A stretch of DNA of 64,000 nucleotides from Haloferax marinum (GTDB taxonomy: Archaea > Halobacteriota > Halobacteria > Halobacteriales > Haloferacaceae), in assembly GCF_009674625.1 (NCBI RefSeq), contig NZ_WKJQ01000001.1:2914001-2978000 (forward strand), in the 5' to 3' direction. Below the pieces are notes generated by a model. The model had not been told where the DNA came from. It did not search any database and was given only the letters and a program-made list of their open reading frames with translations. The position numbers were made by a program, and so were the translations under genes. Positions 1 through 9,477 of this stretch are shown one piece after another; the first letter of the stretch is position 1; each line of letters begins with the position of its first letter.

Positions 1-419
1 AGTCGCTGACTCATCCCTTTCGAATACGTTCTCGCTGGTCGCGCCGCCGCGTCCGGGTCGAGTCCGACGCGTTCGAGAATGTCGTCCGGGTCGTCGTCGC
101 TCTCTTTGAGTGCGATTGCGTACTCGACGTGTTTTCGGCCAGAGAGGCGGTGGTACAGACTGTACCCGTCTGGGAGAATCCCGACTCGTTCGTGGACCGC
201 GCCCGCCTCTTCTTGGACGTCGTATCCGAGGACCGTCGCAGACCCCGACGAGGGGCGAACGAAGTCCATCAGCAGGTCTATCGTCGTCGACTTTCCTGCG
301 CCGTTCGGGCCGAGGAACCCGAACACTTCGCCTTCTTCGACGGTCAGCGAGAGGTCGGAGACGGCGTACACGTCGTGACCGTACCGTTTCGTCAGTCCGT
401 CGGTCTGGATAGCCGGCAT
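1..419 (-). CDS. ABC transporter ATP-binding protein, N-terminal part (runs off the window)
   Basis: This is the first ~139 residues of an ABC ATPase. Visible are a Walker A motif (GPNGAGKST) near residues 36-44 and a Q-loop region ([16 protein letters not shown]). The signature, Walker B and H-loop lie outside the window. The layout fits the single-domain ATPases that pair with an ABC-2 type permease (CcmA/NatA-like), not the sugar importers. The start is the ATG at 419, the only one that puts a short N-terminus before the first beta strand. It is divergent from the flavodoxin gene at 679. An AT-rich stretch near 525-535 could be its promoter, which would leave a leader of about 80 nt. Substrate unknown. 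Confidence 0.9.
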   Translation of the reverse strand, partial: MPAIQTDGLTKRYGHDVYAVSDLSLTVEEGEVFGFLGPNGAGKSTTIDLLMDFVRPSSGSATVLGYDVQEEAGAVHERVGILPDGYSLYHRLSGRKHVEYAIALKESDDDPDDILERVGLDPDAAARPARTYSKGMSQR

Positions 420-678
420 CGTCACGCACCTGCTCGATTCGACCGCGTCGTGTCACCATCACGTTCGTCGGAGGGCCACTGGGACCAGTCAGTGTTCATG
501 GAACGAGAGACGTGTGTCGAGGGGAAATAAACCACTTGAGAATATTACATTTCGAGAATCGTTCGTCGTGTCACGGTGAGGTGCTGTCGCGAGTGCCACC
601 GCTCACCGTTCCCAGGTAGTGAGAGGCTGAGACCGACGTTATCTCCCGAGCCGACGAATCTCTCGGTGGTGACTACTG

Positions 679-1263
679 ATGGTGTCAATCCTCGTCGTCT
701 ACGGGAGTCGTGAAGGACAGACCGCGAAGATATCGGAGCGAATCGTCGAAGTGTTCGACGGACGCGGACACGACGCAACCGCCGTCGCTGTCGAAGACAT
801 CACCCCCGAAACGTCGGGAGAGACGTTCGACGCGATACTCGTCGGGTCGTCGATTCACCTGGGAAAACACGCCAAGGATATCTACGAGTTCGTCCGCGAG
901 AACCGCGACGTACTCGAAGCGCGACCGAACGGGTTCTTCCAGGTGTCGCTGTCGTCTGCGAATCCGAACGAGGAAGTACAGGCCGAGGCGGCGGCGTACA
1001 TCGACGAGTTCGTCGAAGGAACCGAGTGGCATCCAGACAGAATCGCGAAGTTCGGTGGTGCTCTCCGGTACTCGGAGTACGGGTTCCTCACGCGGTTCAT
1101 GATGAAGCGCATCGCCAAAGACGCGACCGGTGACACGGACACGTCTCGCGACTACGAGTACACCGACTGGGACGAAGTCGAGTCGTTCGCCGCCGACTTC
1201 GCCGCACTGGTCGAGACGGGCGACGTCTCTGCCGGCGGAGAGTCGGAGGAAACACAGGCGTGA
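679..1263 (+). CDS. hemG: Flavodoxin-domain protein, menaquinone-dependent protoporphyrinogen oxidase (HemG) family
   Basis: The protein has 194 residues, close to the 175-180 of bacterial HemG. The N-terminus carries a flavodoxin FMN phosphate loop (YGSREGQTAKI, residues ~8-18) and the sequence continues as a flavodoxin fold. The C-terminal half shows the HemG-like stretch LRYSEYGFLTRFMMKRI followed by a GDTDTSRDYEYTDW segment, which matches the long loop that sets HemG apart from ordinary flavodoxins. HemG oxidises protoporphyrinogen IX and passes electrons to menaquinone. That activity is inferred here, and a generic FMN electron carrier is the alternative. The stop overlaps the GTG of the next gene by 4 nt, so the two are probably co-transcribed. 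Confidence 0.8.
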   Translation: MVSILVVYGSREGQTAKISERIVEVFDGRGHDATAVAVEDITPETSGETFDAILVGSSIHLGKHAKDIYEFVRENRDVLEARPNGFFQVSLSSANPNEEVQAEAAAYIDEFVEGTEWHPDRIAKFGGALRYSEYGFLTRFMMKRIAKDATGDTDTSRDYEYTDWDEVESFAADFAALVETGDVSAGGESEETQA

Positions 1264-2177
1264 ACTCCCCGGAGAGTTCAGACACCCGGACTCGACCTGG
1301 GAGTTCAGTTGTCCAGCAACGACCCGTGAACTCGGTTAGTCGGCCGTCCCTCGTCGCGTCTGTTCTGACGCTGGTGTTAACTGTCGTCGCAACTGCCGTG
1401 GGGCTCTTCGTCCCCGACTTCTATCGGGACGCACCCGCGCTCGTCACACAGGTGTACGGTCAAGACGCGCTGACACTCGCCGTCGCTGTCCCCGTCCTGG
1501 CAGGGTCGTTGTACGCCGCAGTCCGTGGGTCGCTTCGAGGGTACGTCGTCTGGCTCGGCGTGACCGGCTATCTCCTCTACACGTACGCCTCCTACGCGTT
1601 CATGACCGCGTTCAACGAGCTCTATCTCGTCTACGTCGCGCTGTTCGCACTGACGTTGGTCACGCTCGTCGGCGGGATACTCCGACTCGACGCGACGGCC
1701 CTTCGTGACCGGATGCGTGCCCACTCGGTGCGGTCCGACGTCGTATTTCAAGTGACGGTAGCCGTCGTCGTCGCCGCACTCTGGCTTGCTGAAATCATCC
1801 CTGCGACGCTGGCGGGAACTGTCCCGGCGAGCATCCGCGACACGGGCGTTCCGGTGAACGTCATCCACACGTTGGACCTCGCTGTGTTCCTCCCTGCACT
1901 CCTCCTCTCGGCATACTGGTTGTGGCAGAGAGACGCACGCGGATACGTGCTCACTGGCGTCCTCCTCGTCAAAGCGACGACGCTCGGACTGGCCGTCCTG
2001 TCGATGATTGGCTTCATGGTCCTCGACGGGCAAGCCGTCGTTCTCCCGCAGGTACTCGTCTTCGGTGCGTTCAGTCTGGTCGGTCTGGTGCTCGTCGGCA
2101 GGTTCGTCTCGGCTATCGAGTCGACGCCCGCTACGACGACGACTCGTTCGACGACTCCGGCAGGTGAGATTCGATAG
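1260..2177 (+). CDS. Polytopic membrane protein of unknown function
   Basis: A 305-residue protein with about eight predicted transmembrane helices (roughly residues 29-51, 68-88, 94-113, 120-142, 159-185, 200-222, 227-255 and 260-285). No catalytic motif or named family was recognised. The GTG at 1260 overlaps the hemG stop (GTGA) and has a GGAGG ribosome-binding sequence at about 1246-1250, so translational coupling is likely. A second in-frame GTG at 1326 would remove a polar, Ser/Arg-rich N-terminal tail and start just before helix 1, so the true start is uncertain. Coupling to a flavodoxin suggests a membrane redox setting, but that is inference only. Confidence 0.75.
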   Translation: MNSPESSDTRTRPGSSVVQQRPVNSVSRPSLVASVLTLVLTVVATAVGLFVPDFYRDAPALVTQVYGQDALTLAVAVPVLAGSLYAAVRGSLRGYVVWLGVTGYLLYTYASYAFMTAFNELYLVYVALFALTLVTLVGGILRLDATALRDRMRAHSVRSDVVFQVTVAVVVAALWLAEIIPATLAGTVPASIRDTGVPVNVIHTLDLAVFLPALLLSAYWLWQRDARGYVLTGVLLVKATTLGLAVLSMIGFMVLDGQAVVLPQVLVFGAFSLVGLVLVGRFVSAIESTPATTTTRSTTPAGEIR

Positions 2178-2312
2178 CTCGGCGGTGACGACGACGTTCT
2201 TATTCGTCTGGAATCTGGCGATGAATACATCATCTCAGGGAACTAACACCAATGCCCGGTCGAGAGCAGGTGGGTCACAGAACCAGTCTCTCACAACTCG
2301 CCGGAGCAAACG

Positions 2313-3125
2313 ATGAACACACGTACACTCGGTATCGTCGCTGTTGCTCTCCTCGTCGTCGTCGCCGTCGTCGGTGGCGGACTCTGGACAGTCGGGAGAC
2401 TCTCGTTTCTCGACTCCTACGGGAGCGAGTACGACTACACGGTTCGCGTCTCGGCGGACGAGCAGATTACGAACGTCACGATATTCGTCCCGTTGCCGGT
2501 CTACGAGGGCCACTCGGAGATTGGCGCAGTCGTCGAGTCACGCGACTACCTGAAACCAGACGCGTGGTCGTACGACGTGGTCGAAACCCGACACGGGCCG
2601 ATGCTCCGACTTCGGGCGGACGAACTCCCCGGAGAGCCGACGTACCACCGAGCGGTCATCGAAGACGACCGGCTAGTACGGTGGGAACAGATTCCGCCCG
2701 AAGAGTACGCCCGTAACGATTCGGAGACGCTGCGAGTCGAACACGACGCCATCGAAGTGAACGCTCGACTCACCGTCGACCGCTCTGTCGATACGAAATC
2801 ACCGGCGCGAACAGAACCCGTCTTGCACCCGCGTTCGAACCCGCGGGCGGTCCCGTGTGACTGGCCTCACGACTCCGACGAGACGCAGTGTTACTCCTAC
2901 GATTCGCTGATTTTCGTCGAGTACGACGGCCCGGAGACGACGCGTCTCACCGTCACGACGGAACTCAGCGGGACCAACTCGTGGTGGGTCGGCGGGTGGA
3001 ACTTCAACGAGTACACCGACCGTATCACCGTCTACGACCTGCCTGCAGACCAGCGAGGGTGGGTCGTCGTCGAGGGCGAACTCCAGACCGGCGTCGGCAA
3101 CTATCCACGAAACCCACCGCAGTAA
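2313..3125 (+). CDS. Membrane-anchored exported protein of unknown function
   Basis: A 270-residue protein. Residues ~6-27 form one hydrophobic signal-anchor (VAVALLVVVAVVGGGLW), followed by an acidic, beta-rich extracellular domain rich in Tyr, Thr and Asp. Two cysteines near residues 191 and 201 (CDWPHDSDETQC) could form a disulfide outside the cell. There is no lipobox and no Tat motif. The C-terminus (GGWNFNEYTDRITVYDLP) looks like a beta-sandwich end. The ATG overlaps the stop of a tiny 31-codon reading frame starting at 2221. No family was recognised. It is likely a surface protein tethered to the membrane. Confidence 0.75.
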   Translation: MNTRTLGIVAVALLVVVAVVGGGLWTVGRLSFLDSYGSEYDYTVRVSADEQITNVTIFVPLPVYEGHSEIGAVVESRDYLKPDAWSYDVVETRHGPMLRLRADELPGEPTYHRAVIEDDRLVRWEQIPPEEYARNDSETLRVEHDAIEVNARLTVDRSVDTKSPARTEPVLHPRSNPRAVPCDWPHDSDETQCYSYDSLIFVEYDGPETTRLTVTTELSGTNSWWVGGWNFNEYTDRITVYDLPADQRGWVVVEGELQTGVGNYPRNPPQ

Positions 3126-3215
3126 TTCGGTCACGCTCACCGACACACTACCGCTCGGGGCAAAGATGGCGGGACGCACACACACTTTTCTAGTTCTGCA
3201 CGATTATACATTACA

Positions 3216-6200
3216 ATGGCTGGTGGCGACTCCCCGCGAACGAATCGAGTCACTGCATCGTCTGGAAGTGACCTGAGTGATTTTCAGCAGTTTCAGGACG
3301 CTCGTGACTACGAGGTAGCCGACGTCGAGGCGTACGCCGCGTTGGCGTCAGCCCTGCGCGACGCCGTCGATGGCGAGGTTCGGTTCGACGAGTACGCACA
3401 GATACTGTACGCCACCGACGGGTCGATATACAGGGCGCGTCCGGCAGGCGTCGTCATCCCCCGAACCGTCAGCGACGTACAGACTGCCGTCGAACTCGCG
3501 TCGGAGCACGACGTGCCGATATTGCCGCGCGGTGCCGGGTCGTCACTTGCAGGACAGACGGTCGGTCCGGGATGTGTCGTCCTCGACTTCTCGAAGTATA
3601 TGGACGACATCGTCTCCATCGACCCCGACGACCGACGGGCGACGGTCCAACCAGGCGTCGTCCAGGACGATTTAGACGACCGACTCGCCGAGTACGGTCT
3701 GAAGTTCGCCCCCGACCCGGCGTCGTCGAACCGTGCGACTATCGGTGGCGGTATCGGAAACAACTCCACCGGCGCGCACTCGGTCCGGTACGGTATCACC
3801 GACGCCTACACGGAGGAGTTGGCGGTGATTCTCGCAGACGGGTCGAAGATTCACACACGCGACGTCGTCGTCGACAGCGACGAGTGGGACGAAATCGTAG
3901 AGAGAGACGACCGCGAGGCGGCCCTCTATCGCACCGTCCGGCAACTCGTCGAAGACAACGAAGAGGAAATCGAACGACGGTATCCGACGCTCAAACGCTC
4001 CGTCTCGGGCTACAACCTCCACAAAGTCGTCTCCGAGAACGACGACGGTGAAACCGTCGTCAACCTCTCGAAACTCTTCGTCGGCGCGGAAGGGACGCTC
4101 GGCGTCGTCGTCGAAGCGACGCTCTCGTTGGTGACGGTGCCGGAGGAGACGGCGCTCGTCCTCTACGCTTACGAGGACCTGATAGACGCGATGGCGGCGG
4201 TTCCCGACGCGCTCGACTTCGACGCCAGCGCCGTCGAACTGATGGACGACGAGGTGTTCCGGATGGCCCGCGAGTCCAGCGAGTACGCCCAGTACGTCGA
4301 GCAAATCCCTGACGGGACGGCGGCGACGCTGATGCTCGAATTCGACTCGGAACTCCACGACGACTTCGAGGCGGCCATCGCGGCGGCCAACGACCACTTC
4401 TTGCAGTCGGGCGCTGACGAGGGCAACGCCTTCGACGTCATCGAAGCTTACACCGACGACGCGCAAGCAGACCTCTGGAAACTCCGGAAGGCGGCGATTC
4501 CGTTGCTCATGTCGCTGCAGGGCGACCCCAAACCGTATCCGTTCATCGAAGACGCCAGCGTGCCGCCCGAAGAACTCGCCGAGTACGTCCAGTCGTTCGA
4601 GGACGTGCTCGCGGACCACGGCACGTCGGCGGCGTACTTCGCCCACGCCGGGTCGGGGACGCTCCACATCCGCCCGATACTCAACCTCAAAGACGCCGAC
4701 GGAATCGAGACGATGCACTCGATTACGGACGACGTGACCGACCTCGTGTTAGAACACCACGGTGCCTTCTCGGGCGAACACGGCGACGGGATGGCCCGAA
4801 CCGAGTGGAACCCGAAGATGTACGGGCCGCAACTCTGGGACGCGTTCAAAGAACTGAAGTCGGTGTTCGACCCCGACTGGCGAATGAATCCGGGGAACGT
4901 CGTCTACCGCGACGACGACCCAGCGGACATGCGGGAGAACCTTCGCTACGGCGCGGCGTATCAGTCGCTCGAACCCGCGACGACGCTCGACTTCGAGGAC
5001 GAAGGTGGATTTTCACACCTCGTCGAGTTGTGTAACGGGTGTGGAACCTGCCGGCAGACGGGGTCAGAGACGATGTGTCCGACGTATCGGGCGTCGAAAG
5101 ACGAAGCCGAAACCACCCGTGGCCGGGCGAACATGCTCCGTGCGGCTATCAGCGGCGACCTCCCGGAAGACGAACTCTACTCCGACCGCTTCCAAGAGGA
5201 AGTACTCGGCCTCTGTGTGGGGTGTAAAGGCTGTAAGAACGACTGTCCGACCGGCGTCGACTTGGCGAAACTCAAAGCCGAGGTCAAACACAAACACCAC
5301 GAACAGGAGGGGTCGTCGTTCCGCGAGCGCATGTTCGCACAGATAGACAACGCCGCAAAGTTGGGAAGCACGCTCGCACCCGTGTCGAACTGGGCCACGA
5401 AGGTTCCGGGTGCACGGGCGGTGATGGAGCGTCTCTTCGGCATCGCACCGGAGCGAGAACTTCCATCGTTTACCCGAAACACGCTCGAAGACTGGATGCA
5501 GTCTCGAACGCCTGCGGTGTCGGCCAACGACGCGACACACAAGGTCCTCATCTTCCCCGACACGTACACGAACTACGTCACGCCTGAAATCGGTAAAGCC
5601 GCCGTGCGGACGCTGGAAGCGGCCGGCGTCCACGTTCGACTCGCGAAGAACGTCGCACCGAGCGGTCGGGCCGCGTACTCCGGTGGGTTCCTCGACCTCG
5701 CACGCGGCCGTGCGGCCCGAAACGTCGACGTCCTCGCCCCGTACGTCGACGATGGCTGGTCGGTGGTGTTCACCGAACCCTCGGACGCCGTGATGTTCCA
5801 AGACGAGTACTCCGACCTGTTGGACGGAGACGCCGTCACGAACGTCGGCGCGGCGGCCTACGGCGTCATGGAGTTCATCGACGTCTACCGACTGGACGAC
5901 GCGTTCGACCAGTCTGTTCGTGCCCCCGAGTCGACGGGCATCGCCGGGCAAGCCGCCGCCGACGGTGGTCGAACCGAGTCACTGACGTACCACGGCCACT
6001 GCAACCAGAAAGCGCTGAACAAAGACCATCACGCAGTTGGCGTCCTCCGGCGGGTTGGCTACGACGTCGACCCACTCGACTCGGGCTGCTGTGGGATGGC
6101 CGGCAGTTTCGGCTACGAGTCCGAACATTACGACCTCTCGAAAGCAATCGGTCGTATCCTGTTCGGCCAAGTCGACGAGAGCGACGGCGACACCGTGGTC

Positions 6201-6302
6201 GCACCGGGTGCGTCGTGCCGAACACAACTCGGAGACAGAGCACGGAGCACAGACCGACCACCGCATCCAATCGAGAAAGTCGCCGAGGCGGTACTCGGAT
6301 AG
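3216..6302 (+). CDS. FAD-binding and Fe-S oxidoreductase, D-lactate/2-hydroxyacid dehydrogenase type (Dld-GlpC fusion)
   Basis: At 1028 residues this joins two modules. Residues ~60-560 are a FAD-binding type 4 (PCMH) domain plus FAD-oxidase C-terminal domain, with the flavin-site signature RGAGSSLAGQT near residue 109. Residues ~600-1028 are GlpC/LldE-like: two ferredoxin motifs, CNGCGTC with a later CP (from C606) and CVGCKGCKNDCP (from C667), then a cysteine-rich CCG motif, DSGCCGMAG (C958, C959). Such fusions oxidise D-lactate, glycolate or related 2-hydroxyacids and hand electrons to the respiratory chain at the membrane. The substrate cannot be read from sequence. The ATG at 3216 is preceded by a CTTTTCTAG box about 26 nt upstream. 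It is a single-gene unit. Confidence 0.88.
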   Translation: MAGGDSPRTNRVTASSGSDLSDFQQFQDARDYEVADVEAYAALASALRDAVDGEVRFDEYAQILYATDGSIYRARPAGVVIPRTVSDVQTAVELASEHDVPILPRGAGSSLAGQTVGPGCVVLDFSKYMDDIVSIDPDDRRATVQPGVVQDDLDDRLAEYGLKFAPDPASSNRATIGGGIGNNSTGAHSVRYGITDAYTEELAVILADGSKIHTRDVVVDSDEWDEIVERDDREAALYRTVRQLVEDNEEEIERRYPTLKRSVSGYNLHKVVSENDDGETVVNLSKLFVGAEGTLGVVVEATLSLVTVPEETALVLYAYEDLIDAMAAVPDALDFDASAVELMDDEVFRMARESSEYAQYVEQIPDGTAATLMLEFDSELHDDFEAAIAAANDHFLQSGADEGNAFDVIEAYTDDAQADLWKLRKAAIPLLMSLQGDPKPYPFIEDASVPPEELAEYVQSFEDVLADHGTSAAYFAHAGSGTLHIRPILNLKDADGIETMHSITDDVTDLVLEHHGAFSGEHGDGMARTEWNPKMYGPQLWDAFKELKSVFDPDWRMNPGNVVYRDDDPADMRENLRYGAAYQSLEPATTLDFEDEGGFSHLVELCNGCGTCRQTGSETMCPTYRASKDEAETTRGRANMLRAAISGDLPEDELYSDRFQEEVLGLCVGCKGCKNDCPTGVDLAKLKAEVKHKHHEQEGSSFRERMFAQIDNAAKLGSTLAPVSNWATKVPGARAVMERLFGIAPERELPSFTRNTLEDWMQSRTPAVSANDATHKVLIFPDTYTNYVTPEIGKAAVRTLEAAGVHVRLAKNVAPSGRAAYSGGFLDLARGRAARNVDVLAPYVDDGWSVVFTEPSDAVMFQDEYSDLLDGDAVTNVGAAAYGVMEFIDVYRLDDAFDQSVRAPESTGIAGQAAADGGRTESLTYHGHCNQKALNKDHHAVGVLRRVGYDVDPLDSGCCGMAGSFGYESEHYDLSKAIGRILFGQVDESDGDTVVAPGASCRTQLGDRARSTDRPPHPIEKVAEAVLG

Positions 6303-6405
6303 GGTGAGCGAGTCGCCCACGGCGAGAACGAAGCAGGACCCGTCGCGGAAGGCCTTCCGCAACCACATTCCTTTTACTGCATTACGTGACACCTCACGGT
6401 AGACC

Positions 6406-7593
6406 ATGACGGATGCACCAGAGGTTGGCGAACTTGCTCCGCCGAATCGGACGCTGATGGGCCCTGGCCCGAGCGACGTACATCCCCGCGTACTTCGAGC
6501 GATGTCGACGCCGCTCGTCGGTCACCTCGACCCATCGTTCATCGACATCATGAACGAGGTCCAAGAGCTCATGCGCTACACCTTCCGGACCGACAACCAG
6601 TGGACGATTCCCGTCTCTGGAACTGGGTCGGCGTCGATGGAGGCGGCTATCGGAAACGTCGTCGAACCGGGCGACACGATGCTCGTCCCGACCAACGGCT
6701 ACTTCGGCGGCCGGATGGAGTCGATGGCCGAACGCGCCGGCGGGAACGTCGTCCACGTCGACGCACCGTGGGGCGAACCGCTCGACCCCGTAGACGTACA
6801 AGAGGCGTTCGACGAGTACCAGCCCGACGTGTTCGGCTTCGTCCACGCCGAAACCTCGACTGGCGTGAAGCAACCGAACGTCCCCGAACTGACGAGTATC
6901 GCTCACGACCACGACGCACTCGTCGTCGCCGACACCGTCACCTCGCTCGGCGGCGTCGAACTCGAAGTCGACGACTGGGGTATCGACGTGGCGTACTCCG
7001 GCCCGCAGAAGTGTCTCTCTTGTCCGCCGGGTGCGAGTCCGCTGACGCTCAACGACCGCGCGATGGACAAGGTGCTCTCGCGTGAGGAAGACCCGCGTTC
7101 GTGGTATCTCGACCTCTCGCTCCTCGAAGGCTACTGGGGCGACGACCGAGCGTACCACCACACGGCACCGATTACCAACGTCTACGCGATTCGTGAGGCG
7201 CTCCGCCTCGTCGCCGAAGAGGGAATCGAGAACCGGTGGGACCGCCATCTCCGCGTCGCCGGCGCGCTCAAGGCTGGCGTCGAAGCGATGGGTCTCGGGC
7301 TGAACCCCGAAGACGACTACTGGTTGCCGAGTCTCAACGCAGTGCTCGTCCCAGACGGCGTCGACGCCGGCGAAGCCATCGACTACGTCCTCGAACACTA
7401 CGACCTCGAAATCGCCGGCGGCCTCGGCGCACTCGCGGGCGACATCTTCCGTATCGGGTGTATGGGTTACTCCGCGAAGCCCCAGAACGTCTCGTTCCTC
7501 CTGACCGCACTCGGCGAGGCGCTGGAAGCGCAGGGCGCGGACGTGGACGTCGAAGCCGGGTTCGCGGCGATGCGCGAACAACTGAAGCAGTAA
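6406..7593 (+). CDS. Class V PLP-dependent aminotransferase (alanine-glyoxylate / serine-pyruvate aminotransferase family)
   Basis: The 395 residues span a full fold-type I aminotransferase of the SgaA/AGXT group. The N-terminal motif NRTLMGPGPSDVHPRVL and the PLP lysine in YSGPQKCLSCPPG (about residue 204) are diagnostic, and the cofactor-binding Asp lies in VVADTVTSLGG. Family members transfer the amino group of alanine, serine or aspartate to glyoxylate or pyruvate. Its place 100 bp after a 2-hydroxyacid dehydrogenase that could make glyoxylate or pyruvate fits photorespiration-like or glycine/serine metabolism, but the substrate is inferred. A CCTTTTA box at ~6369-6375 suggests its own promoter. 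Confidence 0.88.
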   Translation: MTDAPEVGELAPPNRTLMGPGPSDVHPRVLRAMSTPLVGHLDPSFIDIMNEVQELMRYTFRTDNQWTIPVSGTGSASMEAAIGNVVEPGDTMLVPTNGYFGGRMESMAERAGGNVVHVDAPWGEPLDPVDVQEAFDEYQPDVFGFVHAETSTGVKQPNVPELTSIAHDHDALVVADTVTSLGGVELEVDDWGIDVAYSGPQKCLSCPPGASPLTLNDRAMDKVLSREEDPRSWYLDLSLLEGYWGDDRAYHHTAPITNVYAIREALRLVAEEGIENRWDRHLRVAGALKAGVEAMGLGLNPEDDYWLPSLNAVLVPDGVDAGEAIDYVLEHYDLEIAGGLGALAGDIFRIGCMGYSAKPQNVSFLLTALGEALEAQGADVDVEAGFAAMREQLKQ

Positions 7594-7721
7594 TCCGGCC
7601 TCACTCGCCGTCAATCCGAGTTAATTCGGTTCGACGGTTCGGAAATTCGGTGGAAACTGGCCTGTACGGTTTCTTCCTTTCATTATCCTCGCATCGTGAG
7701 TAGCGACCGGAGCGAACCACG

Positions 7722-8054
7722 ATGAAACGAATCACGATAGTCGGCGTCGCACTCGCAGTCCTCGTCGCGACTGCAGGTGTCGCCGCCGCCACGCCCGGCG
7801 AACACGCAGGCGAATCGAGCGGAACAGACGCGGCCCAGCACGACGACGCCCAGCACGACGCGGCCCAACACGACGCGGCCCAGCACGACGACGCCGCCCA
7901 ACAGGGACCGCCGAGCGAACTGCCCGGCCCAGTTCCCGACTTCGTCTCCGACATCCACGACTCGGTGAACGAGTTCATGGACGGCATGATGGACGGCGCG
8001 CTCGGCCCCGCCGTCAGCGACCACGCGGGCGGACCTGCACCGTCCAGTAACTGA
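7722..8054 (+). CDS. Secreted small protein with His-Asp-Ala-Gln repeats
   Basis: A 110-residue protein that starts with a Sec-type signal peptide (TIVGVALAVLVATAGVAAA, residues ~4-22). A low-complexity block at residues ~36-62 follows, built from five QHD units in Ala-Gln-His-Asp repeats. The DNA under it is a degenerate 12-18 bp tandem repeat, so the unit number may vary between strains. The C-terminal part has a short Met/Asp-rich segment (FMDGMMDGALGP). Regular His-Asp spacing outside the cell suggests divalent metal binding, but no metal-binding family was recognised. It is followed after 50 nt by another exported protein on the same strand. Confidence 0.7.
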   Translation: MKRITIVGVALAVLVATAGVAAATPGEHAGESSGTDAAQHDDAQHDAAQHDAAQHDDAAQQGPPSELPGPVPDFVSDIHDSVNEFMDGMMDGALGPAVSDHAGGPAPSSN

Positions 8055-8104
8055 GCGGTCTGACGCACGAACATTCATCTATCCGACACGTATACTCTTA
8101 TACC

Positions 8105-8716
8105 ATGAGACGGCCACTCCTCGCTGTCGTCGCGGTCCTCCTCGTCGTTGGAGGCGGTGTGACCGTAGCCTTCGCAACCGGCTTTGGCCCGTTCGCCGGT
8201 GGGGCAGATTCCAGCGACCAACCGACAGAACCGTTCCCGACGCAGACGCCCACAGCCACACAAACGCCCACGTCCGGCGGTAGTGGAGACGCCGGTGGAA
8301 GCGACGGCAACGACGGAGGCGACGGCAGTTCGAGCGGTGACGGAAGCACACCGACCACCGAGTCGTCGTCACCGCCGTTCGTCGTCACTATCGACCGAAT
8401 CGAACAGTGCGGTCAGACCTGCCGCGACGTGACGAGCACGCTGACGAACCAGCAAGACGCCGACGCGACGGGCGTCACCGTCTACAGTCGCATCTTCGTC
8501 GGCAACAGCACCGCCGCCGAAGACGAGGTGTGGCGAGGGAGCCAAGAAGTGGGTGACCTCGATGCTGGCGAGTCGTTCACGACGACCAGACGCGTCGAAC
8601 TCTCGTTCTCCGAGGCGTTCGCCGTCCAGCAAGCCGATGGGTGGATAACGGTGCAAACGACCATCCAGACCGACCAGCAGACGCTGACGTACACCGAGCG
8701 CCGGGACGTCACGTAA
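8105..8716 (+). CDS. Exported protein with Thr/Ser/Gly-rich stalk and beta-sandwich-like domain
   Basis: A 203-residue protein. Residues ~4-24 form an N-terminal hydrophobic segment (signal peptide or anchor, no lipobox cysteine). A 60-residue linker rich in Thr, Ser, Gly, Asp and Pro follows, as is common in haloarchaeal surface proteins and a likely glycosylation stalk. The C-terminal ~110 residues (from PPFVVTIDRIEQCGQTC) resemble small beta-sandwich domains seen in archaeal exported proteins, and one close Cys pair (CGQTC) could form a disulfide. It is probably displayed on the cell surface. Function unknown. Confidence 0.75.
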   Translation: MRRPLLAVVAVLLVVGGGVTVAFATGFGPFAGGADSSDQPTEPFPTQTPTATQTPTSGGSGDAGGSDGNDGGDGSSSGDGSTPTTESSSPPFVVTIDRIEQCGQTCRDVTSTLTNQQDADATGVTVYSRIFVGNSTAAEDEVWRGSQEVGDLDAGESFTTTRRVELSFSEAFAVQQADGWITVQTTIQTDQQTLTYTERRDVT

Positions 8717-8745
8717 AAAGTGGGCTCGTTCAGCGTGCGAGACGG

Positions 8746-9207
8746 TCAGTCGTCTGCAGAGGCGGCCTGACCGACGTCCTGAGGCAGTACGCCGATTCCC
8801 TGGAGCAGTCCCAGAGAGTCCCACGTCGCCCAGCCTTCGACGATTTGTCCATCGCTCACCCGCATCGACATGATGCCGGGGGTCTTTTCGTCGTCAGTCG
8901 GTGCGTTGCCCGTCGGCGGAATCCCGTAGAACTCTCCTTCGTGCGTTCCACCGCCACGGAACCCGAGGGTCACGAGTTCGTCGTCTGCGTGGATATACTC
9001 GATGTCCATCTGGTAGTCGGGGAATCCAGTCAAAACGTTCTGGATGAACGTCTTCAGTCCATCTCTGTCGACGTCCGCACCAGTCATGTCGAACCAGTGG
9101 CCGACGTAGTCTGGGCTAAACAGGTCGTCTACGACTTCGAGGTCGTGGCCGTTCCACACGTCCTCGACGAACCGCCGTGCGAGTGCTTCGTTTTCTGTTG
9201 GGGTCAT
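8746..9207 (-). CDS. SnoaL-like (NTF2-fold) ester cyclase family protein
   Basis: This 153-residue protein matches the SnoaL-like polyketide cyclase family: ALARRFVEDVWNGHDLEVVDDLF at the N-terminus, VLTGFPDYQMDIEYIHADDELV mid-protein, and GIMSMRVSDGQIVEGWATWDSLGLLQGIGVLP at the C-terminus. Members are small cone-shaped enzymes or ligand binders, and most have no polyketide role. An upstream in-frame ATG at 9315 would add 36 residues with no family similarity. The ATG at 9207 was chosen because a GAGGTG Shine-Dalgarno sequence sits 7 nt before it. A GATAAATT box near 9280-9288 could be the promoter, leaving a ~50-nt leader. The gene is convergent with the exported protein at 8105. Substrate unknown. 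Confidence 0.85.
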   Translation of the reverse strand: MTPTENEALARRFVEDVWNGHDLEVVDDLFSPDYVGHWFDMTGADVDRDGLKTFIQNVLTGFPDYQMDIEYIHADDELVTLGFRGGGTHEGEFYGIPPTGNAPTDDEKTPGIMSMRVSDGQIVEGWATWDSLGLLQGIGVLPQDVGQAASADD

Positions 9208-9448
9208 CTTCGACACCTCACGTCGAACTTGTGCACCTGACAAATTGGTAACTGGTGGGCTACTGTCGGTTAATCGAAAATTTATCGCCAGACCATGTGA
9301 GACATTTTCTATCACTTTGGATGGGTAGCGAGCGATTATGACATGTGGACTTCATAACATGGCGCTGGCGCTGGAGTCGACTGGGGCCACGAGACAGCAG
9401 ACGTCGGCACCAACTGGTTCCGCATCGTCGCCCACCGTTTCCGCAACG

Positions 9449-9456
9449 ACTTTTCA
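9449..9456 (+). promoter_or_regulatory. TATA-like box for hisD (leaderless)
   Basis: ACTTTTCA is centred 26 nt before the hisD ATG at 9478, the spacing expected for a haloarchaeal transcript that starts at the start codon. No Shine-Dalgarno sequence lies before the ATG, in agreement with this. Confidence 0.5.
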
Positions 9457-9477
9457 CGCCGACACCGAACGCCGGGT

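Noticed and set aside
9337..9358. TTATG-N12-CATAA dyad between the SnoaL-like gene and hisD
   Set aside because: Arms are short and no second copy was found, so I did not treat it as an operator.
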